Source: Akkermansia muciniphila (GTDB taxonomy: Bacteria > Verrucomicrobiota > Verrucomicrobiia > Verrucomicrobiales > Akkermansiaceae). Taken from it: a DNA stretch of 9,818 nt. The stretch covers positions 1-9,818 of the forward strand of contig CAMBTF010000035.1 of the NCBI GenBank assembly GCA_945870545.1, in the 5' to 3' direction. A program made the position numbers and the translations under genes. Below the pieces are notes generated by a model. The model was not told where the DNA came from, searched no databases, and was given only the letters and a program-made list of their open reading frames with translations. Below, one piece after another: positions 1-6,746 of the stretch (position 1 is its first letter; the number at the start of each line of letters is the position of its first letter).

Positions 1-84
1 TCACAGTTTTTCCAGACGATTTTACGCCTGCCTCCGGTTAGAAATCGCCAAGCGCCCACGCGTCGCCCAATCTCGCCCCCACCT

Positions 85-1518
85 ATGGCCGAACCCGCAA
101 AATCCACCCCGATCAATCTCTTTTCCCAGAAGCGCGAGGAGACGGTGGACGATGTGACACGCGCCCTGCCGCACGCCGTCGGTCCGGAGAAATCGTTGCT
201 TTCCACGATGCTGCAGGATCCGCAGGAATACATCGGGCTGGCGATCGAGGAGCGGCTCACGGCGGCGCATTTCTACCTACCGAACCACTTGACGCTGTTC
301 GGTTTCCTGACCGAGCTTTTCGAGGCTGGGCATCAGGTGGAGCTGGTCTCGCTGGTGCAGAGGTTGCTGGATCGTGGGCTGCTGGAGAAATGCGGCGGGC
401 CCGGATATCTGACGGAGCTTTACACCTATGCGCCGAGTCCCGGGCACTTCCGCCATCACCTCCAGCATGTGAAGGACAAGTTCATCCTGCGCTCCATCAT
501 CCGCAGCTCGAATGAGGCGGTGGCCATGGCTTACGAGGCTCCCGATGAGGTGCCGGAGCTACTCGATTCCGTCGAGCAGTCGATCCTCGCGATCCGCGAA
601 AGCGCCGAGGTCGCCCAGGCCGCGACGCTGAAACAAACGGTGGAGGAGGTGATGCGGAATTTCCAGATGCTGCTTTCGAAGGAAAAGGTCTCGCTGGGCA
701 TCAGCACCGGCTTCGAGGTGCTCGACCAGAAATCCGGCGGACTGAAGGCGGGGGAGATGTTCGTCGTCGCCGCGCGGCCATCGATGGGCAAGACCTCGTT
801 CATGATGAACATCGTGGAGAATATCTGCCTCGACCAAGGTAAGCCATGCATGGTGTTTTCCTGCGAAATGAGCTCCGCCCAGCTCGTGCAGCGCCTGCTA
901 TTCGCCCGAGCGAAGTTCGCCGCCTCTAAGCTGACCCGCGGCTACACGCCGATAAAGCAGGAGCTGGAGCGCGTGCGGAACGCCTCGGTGCAGATCATCA
1001 ACTCGAAGCTTTTCATCGACGACACCGCCGGCATTTCCATCAACGAGCTCCGCGCCAAGGCACGCCGCAAGAAGCGCGACGAGGACATCCAGTTCATCGC
1101 CATCGACTACCTCCAGCTCCTAAAATCCCGCACGAAACAGGCGGAGAACTCCCGTGAACGCGAGATCGCGGAAATTTCCGGTGGCATCAAGGCTCTCGCC
1201 AAGGAACTCAATATCCCCATCCTCATCCTCGCCCAGCTCAACCGCGGCCCCGAAGGTCGCACAGGAAAAAGCCTCGGCATCCCGCGCATGTCCGACCTCC
1301 GCGAATCCGGCGCGATCGAACAGGACGCCGACCTCGTGGGTCTCCTATACCGTAGCAAATACTACGCGGAAAATGACGAGGATCGTGCCGCCCTAGAGGG
1401 TAAGGCCGAGCTGGTGCTCGCCAAGAACCGCAACGGCGAGACCGGCGGCATCCCGCTCACCTTCGTCGAGGAACTCATGCGCTTCGAGTCCGGCCCGCCC
1501 GCCGAGGAGCCGGAGTGA
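85..1518 (+). CDS. dnaB: Replicative DNA helicase DnaB
   Basis: This is the ring-shaped hexameric helicase that unwinds DNA at the replication fork (5'-3', ATP-driven) and interacts with primase DnaG. The 477-residue length is normal for the family. The N-terminal DnaB domain spans about residues 28-150, a linker follows, and the RecA-like ATPase domain spans about 205-470. Walker A is RPSMGKTS (231-238) and Walker B is FIAIDYLQLL (337-346). The motif DLRESGAIEQDAD (404-416) and the arginine-finger region KNRNGETG (447-454) are intact. No intein or frameshift is visible. The ATG at 85 is the first in frame and precedes the whole N-terminal domain; no Shine-Dalgarno sequence stands before it. 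It is the only + strand gene here and converges on sitD with 9 bases between stops. The upstream 84 bases contain no gene. The family assignment is secure. Confidence 0.97.
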   Translation: MAEPAKSTPINLFSQKREETVDDVTRALPHAVGPEKSLLSTMLQDPQEYIGLAIEERLTAAHFYLPNHLTLFGFLTELFEAGHQVELVSLVQRLLDRGLLEKCGGPGYLTELYTYAPSPGHFRHHLQHVKDKFILRSIIRSSNEAVAMAYEAPDEVPELLDSVEQSILAIRESAEVAQAATLKQTVEEVMRNFQMLLSKEKVSLGISTGFEVLDQKSGGLKAGEMFVVAARPSMGKTSFMMNIVENICLDQGKPCMVFSCEMSSAQLVQRLLFARAKFAASKLTRGYTPIKQELERVRNASVQIINSKLFIDDTAGISINELRAKARRKKRDEDIQFIAIDYLQLLKSRTKQAENSREREIAEISGGIKALAKELNIPILILAQLNRGPEGRTGKSLGIPRMSDLRESGAIEQDADLVGLLYRSKYYAENDEDRAALEGKAELVLAKNRNGETGGIPLTFVEELMRFESGPPAEEPE

Positions 1519-1527
1519 AGTAGTCAA

Positions 1528-2370
1528 TCAACAGGGTTTTTGAATGTTTTTCCGCGCGAGAATCCCATATTTCGGGGCGAAGGCCAGCGACGCGAAAAAC
1601 ATCGCGGCTTGGACGAGGACGATGCAGCCACCAGTTGAGGCATCGAGGTGGTAGCTGACCAGAATGCCGGTGACGGTCGCGGCTACGGCGGAGGCAGCGG
1701 CAATGATGAGCATTTTATCAAAGCGATCCGTCCACAGGTGGGCGACGCAGCCGGGTGTCACCAGCATGGCGACAACAAGGATGATGCCGACCGCTTGCAG
1801 CGCCACGACGATGGCCAGCGAGAGCAGTGAGAGGAGGAGGTAGTTGAGGGATTTGTCCGGCAAGGCCATGACCCGTGCCTGGCCGGGATCGAAGCAGATC
1901 AGCAGCAAATCCCTCCGCAGCAGCAGGGTCACGAACAGCACGACTCCGCCTAGCCCAAAAGTCTGCCACATCTGAGCCTTGCTGATGCCGAGGATGTTAC
2001 CGACGAGAATGTGGTCGAGGTGCATGTCCGATGGCGTGCGGCTAAAAAGGACGAGCCCAAAGGCGAACAGCCCCGTGAAAACCACCCCCATCGCGGTGTC
2101 CTCCTTGATGCGGCTGTTTCGTTTGAGGAAACCCGCACCGGTCGCGCAGAACAGCCCCGCGATGAACGCGCCGATCGCCAGCGGAATACCCACGATGTAG
2201 GCGATGACGATACCGGGCAGCACCGCGTGTGAAACCGCGTCGCCCATCAACGACCATCCTTTCAGCACGAGGAAACAGGAAAGCACCGCGCACATCGCCC
2301 CGATCAGCGCCCCGACGAGAAGCGCATCCACCATGAAGGCGTGTTGGAGAGGTTCGAGGAAAGCGTTCAT
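1528..2370 (-). CDS. sitD: Manganese/iron ABC transporter permease (SitD-type)
   Basis: This is an integral membrane permease of the ABC-3 family (metal importers such as SitC/SitD, MntC/MntD, TroC/TroD), 280 residues. Hydrophobic segments suggest seven to nine membrane spans. Family hallmarks are DAVSHAVLPG (44-53), CFDPGQAR (159-166), VTPGCVAHLWTDRF (204-217) and DASTGG (233-238). It resembles the neighbouring permease throughout, for example the shared KGWSLMGDA near residue 37, so the two are paralogues that probably pair as a heterodimer in the inner membrane with two copies of SitB. It is the last gene of the sit operon. A 264-base gap carrying a palindromic element separates it from sitC. 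The ATG at 2370 begins directly before the first membrane span and lacks a clear ribosome-binding sequence. The family is secure; the letter (C or D) follows operon order only. Confidence 0.93.
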   Translation of the reverse strand: MNAFLEPLQHAFMVDALLVGALIGAMCAVLSCFLVLKGWSLMGDAVSHAVLPGIVIAYIVGIPLAIGAFIAGLFCATGAGFLKRNSRIKEDTAMGVVFTGLFAFGLVLFSRTPSDMHLDHILVGNILGISKAQMWQTFGLGGVVLFVTLLLRRDLLLICFDPGQARVMALPDKSLNYLLLSLLSLAIVVALQAVGIILVVAMLVTPGCVAHLWTDRFDKMLIIAAASAVAATVTGILVSYHLDASTGGCIVLVQAAMFFASLAFAPKYGILARKNIQKPC

Positions 2371-2434
2371 GCCGCAGTGTGCCGTGAAAAAGGTTTGACC
2401 CGTCCGTAGGCTGCAACGGGGGTGCTAAACTCTT

Positions 2435-2558
2435 GGGGAGCACACGCGCCCTCGCGTGTTATTTCCGACGCCCTCGTCGGAAACCTTATGGAATGGTATG
2501 GACGGCGAGTCTTCGGCGAGGGCGCCAAAGACAACCCGCGGGGGCGCGTGTGCTCCCC
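2435..2558. repeat. 124-base palindromic element with four hairpins
   Basis: The ends form an inverted repeat of 26 bases with two mismatches (2435-2460 against 2533-2558), starting GGGGAGCACACGCGCCC. Inside are four hairpins. The first, 2442-2459, has arms ACACGCG/CGCGTGT and loop CCCT. The second, 2462-2483, has 9-bp perfect arms TTTCCGACG/CGTCGGAAA and loop CCCT. The third, 2511-2530, has an 8-bp stem with one mismatch and loop AGGG. The fourth, 2534-2551, has a 7-bp stem with one mismatch and loop GGGG. The left pair therefore mirrors the right pair, as in a BIME (paired REP sequences). There is no transposase, no evident target-site duplication and no U-tract, so it is neither an insertion sequence nor a classic terminator. 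It fills most of the gap between sitC and sitD. That it is dispersed in the genome is inferred. Confidence 0.8.
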
Positions 2559-2634
2559 GTGGATGCTTCGCGCCCTCCCGTATCCGTCACTTGGAACTTC
2601 AACGAATACCAAGTCTTTTGTAACTCTTCTTGGA

Positions 2635-3540
2635 TTAAAGTTCATTCGCGTTCATTCGCGGTTGATTGATTTCAATAAGCACAGCGCCGCCCGCACGGAT
2701 TGCCCGGCGGGAGGCGAGCATGCCGCGCTTCGGGGCGAAGACGAAGGCGGCGAGAAAGACGAGTGTCTGTAAAGTCACGATGCAGCCGCCGGTCGCGCCG
2801 TTGATGTAATAGCTCGCGTAAGCACCTGCGAGCGAGGTCGCCACGCCGAATGCCGCGGAGAGCCACATCATCGTCCCGAAGCGGTCTGTTAGAAGGTAGG
2901 CGGTTGCTCCGGGCGTGATGAGCATCGCCAAAACGAGAATCGCGCCGACCGCTTGCAGCGCGGCCACGCAGGTCGCGGCGAGCAGCGCCAGCAAGGTGAC
3001 GTGCAGGGCACCGGCCTTCAACCCGAGCGAGCGGGCTTGGTTCGGATCGAAGCAATACAGCATGAGATCCCGCCATTTGAAACCGATCACCAGCAAGGTC
3101 ACCGCGCTGATCCCGACGACCTGGAGGATATCGGGATCCGCGATGGCGAGGATGTTTCCGTAGAGAATCGTTTTCAGATCCACACCGGAGGGGAAAAGGG
3201 AAATCAGCACGAGTCCGAGCGCGAAGAACGAGGTAAACACGATGCCGATAGTCGCGTCCTCACGGATGCGGCTCTGGGCGCGGATGAAAGCCATCGCGCC
3301 CGCCGCCAGCAGCCCGGCGATGAAGGCGCCCAGCACGAAAGGGAAACCGAAGATGTAGGCAATCACCACGCCTGGAACCACTGAGTGGGAGAGCGCGTCA
3401 CCCATCAGTGACCAGCCTTTGAGCGTCACGAAAGGGGAGAGGAAACCGCAGATCCCGCCGACCAGCGCGCTGACCCAGATGGCACGGATCATGTAGTCGT
3501 ATTGAAACGGAACGGTCAGGGATTGTAGGAATTCAGTCAT
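2635..3540 (-). CDS. sitC: Manganese/iron ABC transporter permease (SitC-type)
   Basis: This is the second ABC-3 family permease, 301 residues and multi-spanning, in the inner membrane. Hallmarks are DALSHSVVPG (48-57), CFDPNQAR (163-170), LITPGATAYLLTDRFG (207-222) and the GATGG segment near 248. It should pair with SitD to form the metal channel driven by SitB. The tail after about residue 280 is unlike the family core. Residues 294-300 are encoded by a 10-bp tandem repeat (2641-2660) that reads through to the TAA stop, so the C-terminus looks repeat-derived; the membrane core is complete. The ATG at 3540 lies 11 bases downstream (on this strand) of a strong hairpin in the sitB-sitC gap, and there is no Shine-Dalgarno sequence. 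The family is secure; the gene letter is by operon order. Confidence 0.93.
   Translation of the reverse strand: MTEFLQSLTVPFQYDYMIRAIWVSALVGGICGFLSPFVTLKGWSLMGDALSHSVVPGVVIAYIFGFPFVLGAFIAGLLAAGAMAFIRAQSRIREDATIGIVFTSFFALGLVLISLFPSGVDLKTILYGNILAIADPDILQVVGISAVTLLVIGFKWRDLMLYCFDPNQARSLGLKAGALHVTLLALLAATCVAALQAVGAILVLAMLITPGATAYLLTDRFGTMMWLSAAFGVATSLAGAYASYYINGATGGCIVTLQTLVFLAAFVFAPKRGMLASRRAIRAGGAVLIEINQPRMNANEL
2641..2660. repeat. 10-bp perfect tandem repeat in the 3' end of sitC
   Basis: Two perfect head-to-tail copies of TTCATTCGCG, followed by GTTGATTGATT. On the coding strand it reads CGCGAATGAACGCGAATGAA. I recall similar CATTCGCG/CATTCGTG-type tandem motifs as dispersed intergenic repeats in some environmental bacteria, but cannot verify that here. 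It lies entirely within the sitC reading frame and encodes the end of its C-terminal tail. Confidence 0.6.
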
Positions 3541-3551
3541 CGGTCGTTTGG

Positions 3552-3597
3552 GTGGGGACTACAAGTCCCCACGACGGACTGGGACTGTAAGTCCCAG
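3552..3597. repeat. Twin hairpin repeat between sitB and sitC
   Basis: Two adjacent perfect hairpins share the same core. The first, 3552-3572, has 9-bp arms GTGGGGACT/AGTCCCCAC and loop ACA. The second, 3579-3597, has 8-bp arms CTGGGACT/AGTCCCAG and loop GTA. Six bases separate them. Both contain GGGACT, a three-base loop, then AGTCCC, so they look like two diverged copies of one REP-like unit. The pair fills most of the 73-base gap inside the sit operon and ends 11 bases before the sitC start. No U-tract follows on the transcribed strand, so a simple terminator is unlikely; roles in mRNA stability, processing or translation of sitC are possible but inferred. Confidence 0.8.
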
Positions 3598-3613
3598 CCA
3601 CGGTGTTTGCTCA

Positions 3614-4513
3614 TCACTCATGTTCCTCCCGGCGTTTGCGCAACAACTCCTCGTGTTTCCCCCGATCCATGTATTCGAGGTGGCCATCCTTGCCGAAGAC
3701 CAGCGGGCGCTCGTCGTCGCTGAGCACGGTGACGGTGTGGCCGTCGTGCTTCTGGATCGTGGAGCGCTCGAACTGGAATTCGCGGAGCACGCCGCCGAAG
3801 GCCGCCGCGAGGTTCTGCGCGGTGAAGACCTCCGCCGTCGGTCCATAGGCGAGGACAGTGCGGTTGATGAGGACGACCTGGTCGCAGAATTCCGGCACGC
3901 TGCCGAGGTTGTGGGTGGAGACAAAAATGATCGCGCCCGATTTCCTCAGTTCGTGCAACAGCCCGATGATCGCCTCCTCCGTTTTCACATCCACCCCGGT
4001 GAACGGCTCATCTAACAGGATCACCCGCCCGCCCTGAGCGAGGGCGCGGGCGAGGAAGACGCGTTTCTTCTGCCCGCCGCTCAGCTCGCCGATCTGGCGG
4101 TCGCGGAACTCCCACATGGAGACGCGCCGCAGGCTTTCCTCGACCAACCGCTTGTCCGCCGCGCGGGGGATGCGCATGAAGTTCATCGCGCCGTAGCGTC
4201 CCATCATCACCACGTCCCACACACTCACGGGAAACTGCCAATCGACATCTTCCGATTGCGGGACATAGGCGACTAGGTGTTTTTTCAGCGATTCCTTCAC
4301 CGGCATTCCGTTGATGCGCACGCGCCCGGCCGTGGGGTTCACAAAGCCCATGATGCTTTTGAAAAGAGTCGATTTTCCGCTGCCGTTCACGCCCACCAGC
4401 GCACAGATCGTGCCGGCTCCGAGGCGGAAACTGGCATCCGACAGCGCTTGATGGCCGTTTGGATAGACGACGGAAACGCCCTCTACATCGAGACTGACTT
4501 CATCCGTTTTCAT
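3614..4513 (-). CDS. sitB: Manganese/iron ABC transporter ATP-binding protein
   Basis: This is the cytoplasmic ATPase subunit that powers metal import through SitC/SitD, 299 residues. The nucleotide-binding domain carries Walker [10 protein letters not shown] (41-49), a Q-loop in [12 protein letters not shown] (glutamine at about 86), the ABC signature LSGGQKKR (144-151), Walker B VILLDEP (164-170) and an H-loop histidine at about 201. The sequence around the Q-loop is typical of Mn/Fe-type rather than generic ABC ATPases. A tail of about 55 residues (245-299, including [10 protein letters not shown]) extends past the ATPase core; I recall similar tails in some SitB proteins. The frame is open upstream to 4849, but that part lies inside sitA. 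The ATG at 4513 overlaps the sitA stop by four bases (ATGA), which suggests translational coupling and fixes this start. Confidence 0.95.
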   Translation of the reverse strand: MKTDEVSLDVEGVSVVYPNGHQALSDASFRLGAGTICALVGVNGSGKSTLFKSIMGFVNPTAGRVRINGMPVKESLKKHLVAYVPQSEDVDWQFPVSVWDVVMMGRYGAMNFMRIPRAADKRLVEESLRRVSMWEFRDRQIGELSGGQKKRVFLARALAQGGRVILLDEPFTGVDVKTEEAIIGLLHELRKSGAIIFVSTHNLGSVPEFCDQVVLINRTVLAYGPTAEVFTAQNLAAAFGGVLREFQFERSTIQKHDGHTVTVLSDDERPLVFGKDGHLEYMDRGKHEELLRKRREEHE

Positions 4514-5415
4514 TCGGGTTTGAGAAATCCTTTCACAAGGGTGTCTGCGTTCGTTTCGAGCAGTCTCAGGAAAGTGGGCGCCGGGCCGTCGGGGCCGGTG
4601 AGGGAATCGACATAAAGCACGCCACCGTAGCTCGCGCCGGTTTCCTTCGCGACCTGGCGCATCGGCTTGTCGCTCACCGTGCTTTCCGAGAATACCACCG
4701 GGATGCCGTTGTCGCGGACGGTGTCGATCACTTTCCTGACCTGTTGCGGCGTGCCTTGTGCATCGGCGTTGATCGGCCAGAGGTAAAGTTGCTTCATCCC
4801 GTAATCGGCGCAGAGATACGAGAAAGCGCCCTCGCTGGTGACGAGCCAACGCTTCTGTTCGGGGATCGCGGCGAGCTTCTCGCGCACCGGTTCGACGAGC
4901 GCCTTGAGCTTTGCGGTGTAGGCGGCGGCGTTCGTGTTGTAGGTCGCCTCGTTGGTGGGATCCATTTTCACCAAGGCCTTGCGGATGTTTTCGACATAGA
5001 TCACCGCGTTGGCGGGCGACATCCAGGCGTGGGGGTTTGGCTTGCCGGTGTAGGGGCCTTCGGAGATTCCCATAGGTTCGATTCCCTCGCTCAGCACCGC
5101 CGAGGGCACGTTCTTCACGTTCTGGAAAAATTTCTCAAACCAAAGCTCCAAGTTCATGCCGTTCCAGAGCACAAGATCCGCACCCTGTGCTTTCACGATG
5201 TCCTTCGGCGACGGGTCGTAGCCGTGAACTTCTGCGCCAGGCTTGGTGATCGATGCCACGATCGCCGCGTCGCCCGCCACCTCCCGTGCCATATCGGCGA
5301 TGATTGTGAAGCTCGTCACCACGAGTTTTTTCCCGTCGTCCGCCGGGGGGGTGGAATCACCACAGCCCAGCAAGAGTAGAAGGGAAAAGGGAGTGAAGAG
5401 GCGGCAGAAATTCAT
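4510..5415 (-). CDS. sitA: Manganese/iron-binding lipoprotein (SitA-type, cluster A-I)
   Basis: This is the solute-binding protein of the metal importer, 301 residues. A short signal peptide ends in the lipobox LLGC with the lipidated cysteine at 18, so it should be anchored to a membrane by lipid and face away from the cytoplasm. The four metal ligands known for the family align as His64 (EVHGYDP), His129 (KPNPHAW), Glu195 (VTSEGAF) and Asp270 (LYVDSL). A His-His-Glu-Asp set is typical of Mn(II)/Fe(II) binders such as PsaA, MntC and SitA. The His-rich loop and third His of zinc-specific ZnuA are absent. The segments [16 protein letters not shown] and [18 protein letters not shown] match the SitA/YfeA branch as I know it. 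It is the first gene of sitABCD and overlaps sitB by four bases. No metal-responsive regulator is encoded within the window. Confidence 0.95.
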   Translation of the reverse strand: MNFCRLFTPFSLLLLLGCGDSTPPADDGKKLVVTSFTIIADMAREVAGDAAIVASITKPGAEVHGYDPSPKDIVKAQGADLVLWNGMNLELWFEKFFQNVKNVPSAVLSEGIEPMGISEGPYTGKPNPHAWMSPANAVIYVENIRKALVKMDPTNEATYNTNAAAYTAKLKALVEPVREKLAAIPEQKRWLVTSEGAFSYLCADYGMKQLYLWPINADAQGTPQQVRKVIDTVRDNGIPVVFSESTVSDKPMRQVAKETGASYGGVLYVDSLTGPDGPAPTFLRLLETNADTLVKGFLKPE

Positions 5416-5458
5416 ACACGACAGTTTACCGAACGATACTTCGTTTCAACAAAGAATT

Positions 5459-5472
5459 TTAGACGAGGCTAA
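5459..5472. promoter_or_regulatory. Candidate metalloregulator operator upstream of sitA
   Basis: The dyad TTAG-N6-CTAA stands in AT-rich sequence 44-57 bases upstream of the sitA start. Read on the sitA strand, AATTAGCCTCGTCTAA agrees with the DtxR/IdeR-type core GGTTAGCCTAACCTAA at 11 of 16 positions. It overlaps a possible -10 element (TAAAAT, 5 of 6 to consensus), for which I see no good -35 partner. Mn/Fe importers are commonly repressed by DtxR/MntR-family proteins, so the position makes sense. The match is partial and could be chance. Confidence 0.3.
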
Positions 5473-5498
5473 TTTTTTGGGTGATTCGCGGATCTGCT

Positions 5499-5510
5499 CT
5501 GATCGATCAG
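5499..5510. promoter_or_regulatory. Perfect 12-bp palindrome between the zinc-ribbon gene and sitA
   Basis: CTGATCGATCAG is a perfect palindrome just after the stop of the zinc-ribbon gene and about 84 bases upstream of the sitA start. Three GATC sites fall within 5491-5508. There is no U-tract, so terminator function is doubtful. A repressor-binding site is possible but inferred. Confidence 0.3.
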
Positions 5511-5513
5511 CAC

Positions 5514-6746
5514 TTACTGTTTCGTCTCCGGTAGCACCCAGCCATCCGATACTATATCGTGAATCACGACCTGATCGCGGTTTTCTTTGCCTTCCGGGAA
5601 ACGAATTTTTAGCGTGACTGCGGAGGAGGCGGATTTCTCGGGCGGTCGCAAGCGTTCATCAAGCAGTGAGTTCCGCTCGATATAGCCGTAGAGGGTGTGC
5701 GCACCGTCTGGGGACGACAATCGGTAAGCGCGCCATTTCGAATCGTCAGCGAAACCGAAATTGTAGTAATCGACCGTTCTGAGCTTTGCGCGGATGAGTA
5801 TGGGACGCTGAGGTTTCGTCTCGATGATCTGGTCCCATGGCATCTCCGACCACCCGACCCAGCTTTCCCAATCGATTTTCAGCCCGTCCTTGCCATCGAA
5901 GAACGCGAGCTGGACCACTTTAAAATCTGTGGTGAGGATCGACACGGCGGCGAAAGAATCCTTGTAGCTAACCTGACCGGAGACATTGAACTTGGAAATG
6001 GCTGTGGCATGGATCTTACCGTTGGGATAATAAGTATAAATTTTGGCTCTCATTTTTTCGCTGTCACGAACCAAGGGAAGGATTTGATCGACGCTTGTTG
6101 CTGCCAAAAATTTTTCCGCGTTGGGCCTGGCGAGAGAAAGGAACTCGCTCTGGCTGCGTCGCATGATTTTGGGTAATTCGATGGATTCATCGAGTTCCTC
6201 GTCCGGCAGTAGCAGCGGCGTATTTGTGATTTCTTTCTGCTCAGCTTTGTTTTCTACGGAAGCTTTCGCATTTTTCTCTTTGAAAAAAAAATAGGCCGAC
6301 CCGAAAATCGTGGTGATAACGGTTGTCCATATCGCGACAGTACGCAGGGCTCGCGCGTTCTTATTTTTCTTCGAGCGCCATGTGCCGGCGCTAGCTTCCC
6401 AGTCTGGCGTTTCTGCTTCCTTGGCCTTTTTTTTACGCTTGCTGCGACTGCGCCTGTCGTCGCGTGGATCTTTCCTTTCGTTCTCTATGGAATCGATTGG
6501 CTCCTGTGGGATAACGAGCGGTGCCGTCCCTTCACCCTCGTCAGGTATCCTTAGCATGCGGCGGCAAGATGGGCAGATAATCCCCTTGCCGTCATGATCA
6601 CGGGACAAGCGGAATACGAAACGACAGTCCGGGCAAACAAAGGCGCTCCATCGCCTTGGCGCAGTGGGTTCCTGTTCGGTGGTGGGCACACCCAAAGCTG
6701 CGCCGGTTACCTTCTTGTTAGCAAGCCTCACCTCAGCCGTCTTCAA
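5514..6746 (-). CDS. Zinc-ribbon, single-pass membrane protein of unknown function
   Basis: I do not recognise a named family. The 410-residue protein starts with a CxxC-x16-CxxC zinc ribbon (Cys38, 41, 58, 61), followed by an acidic stretch and a strongly basic patch (about 99-108, RSRSKRKKKA). One hydrophobic segment lies at about 135-155, a charged linker follows, and a C-terminal domain of about 200 residues (200-405) contains KIDWESWVGWSEMPWDQ and RTVDYYNFGFADDSKWRAY. The layout suggests the ribbon in the cytoplasm and the tail domain across the membrane; there is no catalytic signature. The frame begins at TTG 6746, overlapping tilS by 14 bases. GTG at 6731, just past the tilS stop, is an alternative, and neither has a clear Shine-Dalgarno sequence. 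Base composition is visibly more AT-rich than the neighbours. Two homopolymers (A9 at 6283-6291, T8 at 6427-6434) fall in the frame. Co-transcription with tilS is likely. Confidence 0.8.
   Translation of the reverse strand: MKTAEVRLANKKVTGAALGVPTTEQEPTAPRRWSAFVCPDCRFVFRLSRDHDGKGIICPSCRRMLRIPDEGEGTAPLVIPQEPIDSIENERKDPRDDRRSRSKRKKKAKEAETPDWEASAGTWRSKKNKNARALRTVAIWTTVITTIFGSAYFFFKEKNAKASVENKAEQKEITNTPLLLPDEELDESIELPKIMRRSQSEFLSLARPNAEKFLAATSVDQILPLVRDSEKMRAKIYTYYPNGKIHATAISKFNVSGQVSYKDSFAAVSILTTDFKVVQLAFFDGKDGLKIDWESWVGWSEMPWDQIIETKPQRPILIRAKLRTVDYYNFGFADDSKWRAYRLSSPDGAHTLYGYIERNSLLDERLRPPEKSASSAVTLKIRFPEGKENRDQVVIHDIVSDGWVLPETKQ

Noticed and set aside
1..84. End of a - strand gene or a dnaB promoter
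   Set aside because: The TCA at 1-3 is preceded in frame by another stop within about 20 bases, and no convincing -35/-10 pair is present.
2435..2558. Insertion sequence or standard MITE
   Set aside because: There is no transposase and I see no target-site duplication next to the inverted ends; a REP/BIME-like repeat fits better.
2641..2660. CRISPR-like direct repeats
   Set aside because: Only two adjacent 10-base copies with no spacers; no cas genes.
2422..2772. + strand open frame across the sitC-sitD gap
   Set aside because: It runs through the palindromic element and into antisense of sitC; there is no domain and no ribosome-binding site.
3552..3597. Rho-independent terminator
   Set aside because: The stems are strong, but no U-tract follows on the - strand, and sitC and sitD continue downstream.
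4514..4849. N-terminal extension of the sitB frame by 112 codons
   Set aside because: It lies inside sitA in another frame, is arginine-rich and low in structure, and the ATGA overlap at 4513 gives the normal ATPase start.
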